The position numbers and the translations under genes were made by a program. Under the pieces are notes generated by a model. That model saw only the letters and a list, made by a program, of their open reading frames with translations. It searched no databases and was not told the DNA's origin. Shown in pieces: positions 1-10,009 of a DNA stretch of 64,000 nucleotides (its first letter is position 1; every line of letters begins with the position of its first letter). Source of the DNA: Ziziphus jujuba (taxonomy: Eukaryota; Streptophyta; Magnoliopsida; Rosales; Rhamnaceae); the NCBI RefSeq assembly GCF_031755915.1, contig NC_083380.1:29980501-30044500 (forward strand), given 5' to 3'.

Positions 1-252
1 ACCATGAGTATATATATATATATACGTAAATATGTTTAATAGAATACATAATCTTGAATCTCAAAATTTACATATGTACACAATTCAAAAAAAAAAAAGA
101 AAAAAGAAAAGAAGAATTAATGTAAAGCAACGTATATATATATATATATATATATATCTAGAACACTGATAATAATGGCCAAAACATAGATCAATATTCA
201 CATGCTAACTGTGATAAACTACAAAGAAATTTACTATGCATATTAACCATGT

Positions 253-264
253 GCTCTGATACCA
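253..264 (-). other. Retrotransposon primer-binding site (antisense)
   Basis: Read on the minus strand this gives TGGTATCAGAGC, the plant LTR-retrotransposon primer-binding site complementary to initiator tRNA-Met. It lies 2 bp from the TG end of the LTR at 267, as expected for a 5' LTR-PBS junction of a minus-strand element whose body runs off the left edge of the window. Confidence 0.75.
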
Positions 265-266
265 AT

Positions 267-775
267 TGTTAGATTTTATGGATCTAAATATACATAATAA
301 ATTTCATAGATCATAAATTACTAACCTCCAAACGCAGCCATTGATAAATTAGATCTTTAATCCTGCAAAATAGAAACAACGTAAAGTAGTGCCTATGGAC
401 ACACTACTCTCAAACCACTCTCAGCTTTTTGAAAACCCTAATCTCAAAATTTACTGTATGGTATCTCCCATGTTTACTTTCCCTAGACCCTTTAAATAGT
501 CTCTGCAAGTCAGACTTATCCATTAATTTTGACACACATAAAATAATAATAATTTGATAATATAATTATACTAAGAAAAATATGGATAAGTCAATGGGCT
601 TATAAAGAGAGTTGGTCCTCCAGTCCAATGGGCCAACTGGAGTGTTATAGAGAGTGTGTGACCAGGGGCCCTACTACAAAATAATAAAATAAGTCAGTCC
701 CATTAATGGCATAAATAGGCCCTGTAAATGAGTAATTGATTATGCCAAGTCCACAAATATTAATTTAATTCAACA
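267..775 (-). mobile_element. LTR of a minus-strand LTR retrotransposon inserted in a TIR exon
   Basis: A 509 bp segment starts TGTTAGATTT and ends TTCAACA (TG...CA ends). A PBS on its left marks it as the 5' LTR of a minus-strand element. Immediately to the right, from 778, a TNL TIR exon resumes in the middle of its reading frame, so the element interrupts that exon. The body, the other LTR and the matching target-site duplication lie outside the window. The boundaries are read by eye from terminal dinucleotides and the loss of TIR homology. Confidence 0.65.
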
Positions 776-3700
776 TCTCACTCATCGATGCAATTCAAGA
801 ATCCAAAATATCCATTGTTATCTTCTCCAAAAACTATGCATCCTCTGCATGGTGTTTGGATGAGCTTGTCAAGATCTTGGATTGTCGAGAATCACTTGGA
901 CAGTTGGTTTGGCCAATCTTTCTCTATGTAGAGTCTTCCCATATAAGAAATCAGACTGGCAGTTTTGGAGATGCCATGCTTTCATATGACACTCCTCATG
1001 ATTCCATTACCAGTAGTAAGTACAAGGAAAGGCTACCCAAGTGGAAGATTGCTTTGACGAAAGCTGGCAATCTGTCTGGATGGCATCATCTAAGTGAAAA
1101 GTATTTTTCTTATCTAGCCAAAGTTAATTCTCAATTCCTTTCTTCAAATACATGATGGGTATTTGGGGGGAAGATAGTGGACCTTATCTCCCTATTACCC
1201 CCACTTAATTAGATTTTGTGTTTTATATTCTCTTTAGATCATTAATAAAATGATAAGCCAAAATTTTAAGACTTCAGAATCCAGAAGATACTGACTTATT
1301 TCAGGAATATATGAAAAATAACACTTAATCTTAATCTTAGCTACCTGACCCCTTCTTTCTCTCTCTCTCTCTCTCTTTTTTTTGGGGGGGGGGGGTGGAG
1401 GGGGGGCTTTATACATAAGACCACTTACCTCTTTGTCACAATTACCATATTAATAATTCATATTGTATGTTATAAATTCTTAAAGTATCTTCTATATTGG
1501 TAGAGATGAATCTGAATTAATCCAGAGAATTGTGGAAGCAACATTGAGCAGCGTGAAACGCATATAACTCTTGATTTTGCCAAATATCCAGTTGGAATAG
1601 ATGCCCCATGTACAGTATCTGGGATCATTAGCAGGTATTACAGCAAATGAGGTGAGAGTGATAGGGATTCACGGAACTGGTGGTAGAGGCAAGACAAATG
1701 TACCACAGAATCCCAAAAATACTGATTTATTTTAGGAATATATGGAAAATAAAACATAATTTTAACCTTAGCTATCTGACCAAATCAAATTCGCCATACA
1801 TATTTAAGCTCTGTGGTAGCCATGGGATTTTTCTTGCTTTTTTGAATTTATTTTTAAAATTTTATTATGATTATTTGCTCAGTTTCCTGTTTTTGTATTT
1901 GTTTAGTTTTTTTCAATATTTACTTAGTTTTTTATTAATAGTTAAATTAGAACTTTATTTCTAGATATAAGATTCTAAACCTATTTAATGTTTCGTTCGG
2001 AATTCAGACTATTATTTTAATAATATAATTTCTATCATTTTTCTTCTTCTCTAATTTTCTAGTTTTCGATTTTTTTTTATTTTATTCTAAAATTTAATAT
2101 AACTTTGAAATTTTATTTTCTACTTAGTGACAGTGTTTATTTTCAATTTAAAACCTATTTTCAACAAGCCTTTTTTTTCTTAATACATAGACCGCTTACC
2201 TCTTTGTCACAATTAGCTTATCAATAATTTGTTTGGTGTATTATAAACTCTTAAAATTGTCTTGTACATTGGCAGAGATGAATCTGAGTTAATCCAGAGA
2301 ATTGTGGAAGCAACATTGAGCAAAGTGAACCGCACACCTCTTTATGTTGCCAAATATCCAGTTGGAATAGATGAACGTGTACAGCATTTGGGTTCATTAG
2401 CAGATGTTGGAGCGAAAGATGTCCGAGTGATAGGGATTCATGGAACTGGTGGTATAGGCAAGACAACTATTGCCAAAGTTGTTTTCAACAAATTTGCTGA
2501 TGATTTTGAAGTTTCTAGCTTCCTTGCAAATGTTAGGGAAACATCACAGCAATATTGTGGTTTGGTCCAGTTACAGGAAACACTTTTGTTTGACATGTTG
2601 GGGGATCAAATCTTAAAGGTTGGGAATACACATAGAGGCATCAACATCATAAGGGATAGACTTTGTGACAAACAAGTGCTTCTGATTCTTGATGATGTGG
2701 ATTGATTAGACCAGTTGGAGGCGTTGGCTGGAGAGCATGCTTGGTTTGGCCCAGCAAGTAAAGTTATCATAACAACTAGAAATAAGCACTTATTAACCAC
2801 TTACAGAGTTGATGCAACATATGAGGTTGAGGGATTTAATTACGATAAAGCTCTTGAACTTCTTAGCTGGAATGCTTTTAAAGGAAACAAGCCAGCAGAA
2901 GGTCACCAAGAACTCTCGCAGCGTGTTGTAGAATACGCTGATGGGAATCCTTTGGCGCTAGTGGTGTTAGGTTCCTTTCTATGCGGTAGGAGCAAACAGG
3001 AATGGACGAGTGCCATCAAGGATATAGAAAAGAAACCCCACAAGCAGGTTTATGGAATACTTAAGATAAGTTTCGATGCTTTACAGGACAATGAAAAGAC
3101 TATCTTTCTTGATATTGCATGTTTCTTTGTTGGTGAGGACAGAGATTATGTCATTAAAGTACTTGAGTGCTTTAATCTCTGTCCGACCATCGGAATTGAA
3201 GTTCTTATTGATATGTCTCTCATTACTGTAGAGGAGCGAAAAGTGAAAATGCATAATTTAATACAAGAAGTGGGTTGGGAAATTGTCCGCCAAGAATCTC
3301 CTGAAGTTGGCAAACGCAGTAGATTATGGTTAACAGAGGATGTTTTTCATGTATTCTTGGAGAACATGGTAAGGGTTGTCAGTTGGACTTTTTTTTCATT
3401 TTCACTTTTTTATTGTTTATCTCTTGATGCATCATTCACTTTGCTTTGAACCATTTAGGGAACGAATGCAATTGAAGGCATTAAGTTGGTCTTGACTGAA
3501 CAAAAGACTCTGTACCTGAGTTCCAAAGCATTCAAGAAAATGAAAAGGCTACGATTGCTTATTTTTCATAATGTAATTCTTTCAACAACCATTGAATATC
3601 TTCCCACTGGATTGAGATTCATTGATTGGCCTGGATATCAGTTTCCCACTTTACCTCTCAATCCTGGTCCCAAACATCTTGTCATACTTAATATGCCTAA

Positions 3701-5290
3701 AAGCCATATTCAAAAACTTGGTGAAGGATTCAAGGTACAATTACTATGTTTCTCATTGTTTCTTATACAGTTATATTGTTATGTTCTTGGAAGCTGACTT
3801 GCACAGGTTTTTTCTTTTTTTCTGTATTTTCTTTTTGTATGCAGAATTTTGAAAACTTGAAAGTTGTGAACTTGAGTTCCTCTAAGTTCTTAACCGAAAT
3901 TCCTGACCTTTCAACAACACCAAAGCTCGAGAGTTTGTACCCTGGGGAGTGTACTAATTTAGTTCAGATTCATGATTCTGTTGGATCTCTCAATTGGCTG
4001 GGAATATTGGACCTTCAGTTTTGTGATAAACTCAGGATTCTTCCAAGCAGTCTTCACTCTGAGAATCTTGGAACACTAAATCTCACAGACTGCTTTAGTA
4101 TTGAGAGGTTTCCCAATATTAACGTAGAAATGAAACTTCTAGATAGACTTTGTTTATCTGGCACTGCTATAAAAGAGTTATCTTCCTCAATTGATAAACT
4201 AGTTAGGCTTAGACTCTTGAACTTGGCCTCTTGTGAAAAACTTGAGCATATTCCACATAGTATTTATAATCTGCATCAACTTGAGAATTTTGATCTTCAT
4301 GGTTGCTCACAACTCTCTAAGTTTCCGAGGTACATCTCCTTGTCAAATAAGAATGAAATGTTCCCAAGTTTGGAGTTGCTTCCTCATAGCAGCAGTTTGA
4401 ACGTGCCCTTCCAGAAATTAGAATCCGTTGATCTTCATACCTGCAATCTATCAGAAGCAGATTTCCTTATGCCTTCTAATGGATTTGAAAATCTTCAATT
4501 TTTGCTTCTAAGTGGCAACAAAATTGTTAGCCTTCCATCTCTTAAGAGGTTTTCAAATATTGTGTACATTCATTTGGACAACTGTGAATTCCTTAGGAAA
4601 ATTCCAAAGCTTCCGCCAAATTTAGACTTTTTTTCTGCAAGAAATTGCAAATCCTTGCTCGAGACTTATGGTAATTTCCTGGACAAGATCATGCGGAGTA
4701 AGGTATGTTTCTCTCTGCCTCTCTTTCTATCTTCATTTGATCTTATCAACAACATATAATGATATCCCATTTGATTTAACTGCTATGGTTTTCTTGAAGG
4801 ACTCTGAATTCCAATTTGAATGTCCAGGACGTCATATTCCACACTGGTTCGCCAAAGCGTGTGAAGGGGATTCTATACGCTTTGCTGTGGGTTCGACACG
4901 AATGATGCTTGTTTATTACAGCTACAAGTAGCAAACTTTGGAACTAAATCAGGCTCATATGTATCCCCTTTCAGATATATCTTTAAAGTAAAGCCAGGTC
5001 AGATGTACCTTAAGTATTTCCCTTTTTGTGATATTTATGACAGGTTTGCTCGATTCGGGACGGTTGGTGACAACTATATGGTCTCATTGTCAAAATTCTG
5101 TGTAACCCAGTCCACAAATAGAGACTTGTTTATCTCGAGGTGTGGACTCCACATTGTATGGCATGGAGATGAGAAAAAAATCCCATGTCCTCCTTCTCCT
5201 CCTCTGTATCCTGCCAGTCCATTAAGCAAGAGAAGTTGGAGTGATTACCCCAATAAGGCCATTTTCGATCCACTGGACACTAATCCTTGA
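776..5290 (+). pseudogene. TNL resistance-gene pseudogene (copy 1)
   Basis: The exon layout matches the intact paralogue at 27020: TIR fragment 778-1100, NB-ARC exon 2276-3368, linker exon 3459-3734, LRR exon 3845-4702 and C-JID exon 4800-5290. Exons 2, 3 and 4 have exactly the same lengths as in the intact gene (1093, 276 and 858 nt). Three lesions are visible. The TIR start is missing and replaced by an LTR. A TGA at 2703-2705 follows the kinase-2 LDDVD motif where the intact copy has CAA. A deletion near 4893 in the C-JID exon shifts the frame and gives a TAG at 4929-4931. The P-loop (GGIGKTT) and an MHN motif (in place of MHD) are preserved. With so few lesions and no exon-length drift the inactivation looks recent. 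Confidence 0.88.
1504..1697 (+). pseudogene. Duplicated 5' fragment of the NB-ARC exon inside intron 1 of copy 1
   Basis: About 190 bp matches the start of the NB-ARC exon (from the DESELIQ codons to the P-loop) but is frameshifted. Its P-loop reads GGRGKTN instead of GGIGKTT, and homology stops right after it. The preceding intron sequence (from about 1274) and the following sequence (from about 1706) match each other and the single intron 1 of the intact gene. This is therefore a tandem duplication of part of intron 1 plus the exon start. Confidence 0.8.
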
Positions 5291-5293
5291 CAT

Positions 5294-6285
5294 TTGAGAA
5301 TCGAAAGATTTAATGAAAAAGAGCAGCAAAACCCGTCAGCTCCAGTAACCTCTGAGACCCTCGTGGAAAACACAAACACCGCTATTGACGAAAGGAAAGA
5401 ATTGTATTTACCAAAAGAAAAAAGAAAAGGTTTTTGCTGCATGCATGTGGAAGGACAGAATAAGAGCCAAGCCAAAAAGCTGAGAAAATAAAGTTGTCCA
5501 GTCTCTTTGGGAAAGAATTTATGTTAGATGTTAGACTCAAAATATGGATAGATTAGTCAAAGTTACTATCTATTTGAAAGGCTACTATCCATTGCATCCA
5601 CTCATTCCCTCTCTCTTTTTTTTTTTTTTTTTTTTTGGTTACTAAGACGTCCTTTTAGGATTGTATTTAGGTAACTTGCATAAGTTTCGCGATCTAGTAC
5701 AATGAGAGTTATATTTCATAAAACCTCCTGTTGGAAGTTTCGGAAATATGGTTTTGTTCTCAGATTTAAAATTATGGAGAGTTCAATAAAATAAGTTAAA
5801 ATCTCTTTTCTCAATAGAGATGGAAAGGTTAGTTGTTGAGCGGTTTAAATCCTCTTTTGCGTTCTGGTACTGCTATTTTTTTGCATTCTAAGTATCCATA
5901 TAATATCTCTTAGTGCTGCTGTGCTTTAGACCTGTTTCTTATAAGGCTACACCTATTAAACAAGTGGGTAAACACTTATATGACTTCGGATTGTGTCTGA
6001 CTTTCTTAAGGATAGTTTCTTTTTCAAGAGTACACTACTCCATTGTATTGGACATGTTTTGAGTTTTGATTATAGTAGAAAGTAATCGAGTTCTTTTTCA
6101 AGAGTACACTATTCCATTATATTGGACATGTTGTGTTTGCCTAATAAACTAGTGTTTTGGTCTTCGAACCCTTGAAGGCATGTGTTTCTAGAGTTTCTTT
6201 CCCCTTCCTCTTCTTCTATATCTCTCTTCTTAGTTATTAACACAATGTTCATGGGAACTGTTCAAGGATGCTGTCTTCTTCTTCG

Positions 6286-6351
<66 letters not shown>

Positions 6352-6603
6352 TCTTAGTTATTAACTTATTTTTCATGGGTACTGTTCAAGGGTGCTGTTG
6401 ATAAATCTTGAGGTCCAATGTTTTTTCCATTTCTTTTTTGTATAACCAATTATTTTCCACTAATTTTAAGCCCTCAAATAATCACTTAAAAGAGCTCTAG
6501 AAATCCTACAATTTCTTGGTGATTCTCTCACCTAATGTCCACACACACCAATACTTAAATACGCACACATATATGTATATATGTGCGTGTGTGTGTGCTA
6601 TTG
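5294..6603 (+). other. 3' flank of TNL copy 1
   Basis: Non-coding flank that matches the 3' flanks of the other TNL copies, most clearly 31013-32230. It contains an imperfect direct repeat around 6000-6130 (a sentence beginning AAGAGTACACTA occurs twice), a long CT microsatellite at about 6290-6348 and a TG tract near 6585-6598. Reading frames over the CT tract are low-complexity translations and are not genes. At the TG tract the flank switches abruptly into a C-JID exon fragment. Confidence 0.6.
6290..6348 (+). repeat. CT microsatellite of the TNL 3' flank
   Basis: A (CT)n tract of about 58 bp. Tracts at the same place in the other flanks lie at about 20419-20453, 25200-25225 and 31919-31986, all preceded by TTTCTT/CTTC-type sequence. 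The tract was present before the duplications and has since changed length independently. Confidence 0.85.
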
Positions 6604-7140
6604 CAGGAGTGATTGTCTGTGCAGCTTTTGAATTGGTCTGCCAAACTGTCAGTTTTACACTACATTTCAACAAGAATGATGATTGTTCATGCAAACTACA
6701 ATTAACATCCTTTGGAACTGAACAAGATTCAAGGACATCCCTTATCTGACATATTCTTTCACTAAAGCCAGGTCATATGTGCCTTCGTTATCTCCCTGTT
6801 CTTTTCATTTGCCACATGCGTGCTCTATTCGGAACCAGATAATCTCTAGGTGTGGAGTACACCTTGTAAGGGATGAAGATGATAACAAACTCCTTTGACC
6901 TCCTCTTCTATATTCAGTTGGTCCAATAAGTAAGTAAAATTGGAGCCATTACCCCTATGAGGACCTTGAGTTTTCCAATTGGCGTTCGATGAAGACTAAT
7001 CATAACTTGATGATCAAAAGATTTAATGGAAGAAAGCAGCTATTCAAACAGTTAGGTCCTGCAATCCTTGAGGCCCTCGTGGAAAACACAGGAACCAGTA
7101 TTAATAAAAGCAAAGGATTCTACCTCTGAAACTCAAGAAA
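6604..7140 (+). pseudogene. TNL C-JID exon fragment
   Basis: From the GCAGGAGTGATT at 6604 the sequence matches the middle and end of the last TNL exon: the Cys-Ala-Phe-Glu-Leu stretch, the AAGCCAGGTCATATGTGCCTTC block and the VHLVRDEDDNK-like end. Frameshifts and stops (for example TGA at about 6748) rule out function. No LRR or NBS sequence precedes it. The left joint falls in a TG dinucleotide tract. Confidence 0.75.
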
Positions 7141-7161
7141 ACATCATATTTCAGACGTTTA

Positions 7162-7652
7162 TGTTGGATTAATGCTCTTGGAGCAAGCTAATCCATGATT
7201 AGGAGCCTTGATTAATAATGAGCCGTAGGATCCCCAAACTAGCTCATTAATTGACAGAGCCCATTTAATTGATTATTAAGATACAAGAAGGAGCCCATTA
7301 ATTGGGCCCAAGGTGTTATTAAACCCTAGGAGGATTAGGGTTAGTAGTCTATAAATATACTGTTTACTAGCCTCCAGTTAATAAGTTTAACGTATTATTT
7401 TCTAGAGATTTAGAATCTCAGTAGAAAATAAAACACCTTGAGAGAAAAAAACAGAAACTGTGAGTTTCAGAGGTTTTTTCAGATTAATCTTCTTGTTTCT
7501 TTTGTGATCAGGTGCGCCCACACGCAGATCTATCGCTTAGAGAATAGTTTGGAAGGTTCTACGCTAAAGGTTAGTAAACTTATGAATAATGACATAATTT
7601 ATTGCACACTTTATTTAATCTCGATCAGGCTTCCGTGTATATGATACTAGCA
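7162..7652. mobile_element. Solo LTR with 5-bp target-site duplication
   Basis: A 491 bp segment begins TGTTGGATTA and ends GATACTAGCA. It is flanked by the direct repeat GTTTA at 7157-7161 and 7653-7657, the 5-bp TSD expected of LTR-retrotransposon integration. A TATA-like CTATAAATATA lies near 7350, typical of an LTR promoter. No internal domain is present, so this is a solo LTR left by LTR-LTR recombination. It sits exactly at the joint between a forward TNL fragment and an inverted one. Confidence 0.72.
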
Positions 7653-8673
7653 GTTTAATGGGGTAAAAATAAGAAAATGGGTGGTAAAGGTCGTCTGGGC
7701 CATAGAAAATGTTTTACAAATGGCTTTCAAAGTTAGAGCTCACTGCCTGTAAATTTTTTTTATTGCAAGTGCAGAGACTAGAGAGAATATTAAAATCACA
7801 TACATACAACCCTGTGTATTTCAGACTCAATTAAACAAAGGTTGAGCCATTGTTATATCTTTCACATCCATGGATTCACGACTCCTTCTCCTTCCCATCA
7901 AATTTATTGTAATCTTGATTCTTGACAAAAGAAAATTTCTATGCATCCCATGTAACCACAAGGACAAGGAGAGGATGATAAGTCATATAAACGTATAGTG
8001 TTTTTAGACAACCTAAAAAGAATCAAGCAACGTAGTGGCGAGACCACTTTAGAGGTTCAATGTAATTCACATAAAGAATCTAATTAGTCTTTCATCGAAA
8101 TGAAATGGCCTTGTTTTATCCATCTGTTTTATGGATAGTCCCAATTAGCAAGTACAGTTCCTGAGTAGGCCTTAAAACAAAACCCAAAAAAAAAAAAAAA
8201 AGAGCAAACAAAACCACAACACAGCAAAACAATGGAGAATATTGCTATGTTATCGATAATAGCAAAGTTAAAACAAGCTAAACCTACAAGACAACCAGCG
8301 TATCATATCACTAGGGCAAAATAACATATAAACATAATCTTGTGGTATATGAAGTAAAGCATGTTGACTACACAAAGCAATTGTCAAGTATTTTTCTACG
8401 AATGACATTATATTCTTTTATTTAACAGTTGAATATAATTTTTTACCCTTTGTTTTTAACTATCATTAATAATAAAAATTATTCAACATAAATGCATATC
8501 CTCAGTCCAATGAGTTATGAACCCGATTTTTTATATATCCTGTAGCACTCTCTGTCTAAAGGTTTTTTTTTTTTTGGGTGCTATCCAAAGGATTGGTGTG
8601 AAGAAAAATGTATAATGTAGACTTTCTTTCAACTTTCGTATCGGTCCTTATTTAGTCTATAATTTATTATTAC

Positions 8674-8709
<36 letters not shown>

Positions 8710-9002
8710 TGCAAATACATCCCTCAACTATCACTGAATTATGTAAAAATTCATTTTCATCTCGTCCATCCGATATCATTCTTGTTGCTTAACTTTGTCA
8801 AGGCCAAGTGAAAAGAATAACAAATGGGGATTCGTCCATTTATGACAAACTTATGATCAGAATTCACAGTAAACAAGTTACTCAATGTTTTGAACAGCAA
8901 ATACCTAAGGCTAGCCGTTGATATAAATCTCAAAGTCTTTGCCTTCCAAATACAAAATTAGATTATTATATTATATGTAATGTAAAATATACGTAAAATT
9001 GT
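7653..9002 (-). pseudogene. Inverted copy of the TNL promoter and start codon
   Basis: The reverse complement of this stretch matches about 26110-27050, the upstream region and first codons of the intact TNL. The match includes the ATG with Met-Ala-Gln-Thr-Thr codons, here at about 7706 on the minus strand, and the block GCCTTAGGTATT. Coding homology fades within about 40 bp after the ATG, where the solo LTR begins. A TTA microsatellite interrupts the match near 8664-8707. This is a promoter plus start without a gene body. Confidence 0.7.
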
Positions 9003-9004
9003 TA

Positions 9005-9262
9005 CTACACCTGCATAGAGCACCAATGCACCACATGAAACGAACAGGGAGAGGGAAGGCGCATCTGACCTGACTTTACTGAAATGATATTTCTGATAAG
9101 GTACATCCTTGAATTTTCTTTGCTTCCATTTGGTTTTTATTTCAAGTCTTCATGTATAAGCATCCTTCACGTCCAAATCTGGGTGCAAAGCTACGATCCA
9201 ATTTGAAAACTACATATATAATCACTCCTGAAATTTTCTTCAATTCTTTTGGGGAAACAAAA
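9005..9262 (-). pseudogene. Inverted TNL C-JID exon fragment
   Basis: The reverse complement gives a diverged version of the last TNL exon, including TTTCAGGAGTGATTATA and TCAGTAAAGTCAGGTCAGAT blocks, with stops and indels. It lies head to tail with the inverted promoter copy at 7653-9002, so the two inverted fragments may derive from one rearranged block. Confidence 0.6.
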
Positions 9263-9527
9263 CATGAAGTCTATATATAGATTTTTCCTCCACATTTAGT
9301 GATAAAGCAGGTAGGCTACTCATGTGACCAATGCTAAGGATTACACATCAATAGCAGAACAAAACTGTACATAAAAATTCATTCCGAAAGAGACTGCACA
9401 CTACCTTATTCTCTAAATTTTTTCGCTTGGACCTTATTCTGTCCTTCTATATCCATGCAACAAAAACCTATCCTTAATCTTTTTGGTCCCTTTACATGCA
9501 TGCAACAAAAACTTTTTCTTTTTCCTT

Positions 9528-9572
9528 TTGGTAGGTGAGGATACTCAAAACAATTTCACTTTTCATCTTAAC
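9528..9572 (+). pseudogene. Short TIR exon fragment
   Basis: About 45 bp matches the TIR box after the FRGED motif (GGTGAGGATACTC, then CAATTTCACTT...CATCTTAA). It stops at 9573, where the copia LTR begins with TGTTGAAGAC. It is in forward orientation, opposite to the fragments just to its left. The match is short but clear. Confidence 0.6.
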
Positions 9573-10002
9573 TGTTGAAGACAGAGGACTTAAGAGTAAA
9601 CCAAAAGATTGATTTTTATTAATTAATAGAAATTTGGTACACTCTCACACATATAAAGAGAGCAACTCACTCACTCACACAAATGAGCAACACACACTTA
9701 CACACACTCACTTAATTTTGATGGCCCACACTAGGATACAAAACACCATTTCACACTCTTCTCATACACTCACAAGTCACTTACTCTTTTTCTATTATTA
9801 TTGGACAAGGCATTTAGACTCATACATCACCACCTATTTATTGAAATGAAAGTCGGTTATGGATTATTCGAGACTTAACATACTAATATTTTAATATTAG
9901 ATTTTTTTTTCTTCATTTACTCCCAGACACCTGCTGCCCAATACCACTCTTGAGAAAAATCAAGATAATTTTAGACACCCTTCTAAAGTATATGAGTCGG
10001 CA
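9573..10002 (-). mobile_element. 3' LTR of the Ty1/copia relic
   Basis: The segment lies between the TIR fragment and a CTCCCCCTCG tract whose complement (GAGGGGGAG) looks like a polypurine tract directly after the minus-strand pol. On the minus strand it would begin TGCCGACTC and end CTTCAACA. It is rich in CAC/CTCACA repeats. The ends are inferred from TG/CA dinucleotides and the TIR break, with no TSD available because the other end of the element is lost. Confidence 0.55.
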
Positions 10003-10009
10003 TTGATAT

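Noticed and set aside
6182..6364. Small hydrophobic frames over CT tracts (also 31786-31998 and 34433-34715)
   Set aside because: The Ser-Leu repeats come from the CT microsatellite. The 34341-34574 part is real TNL LRR exon, but the tail is not.
8664..8707. Repeat array resembling a CRISPR or satellite
   Set aside because: It is a simple TTA microsatellite without spacers, in a plant nuclear context.
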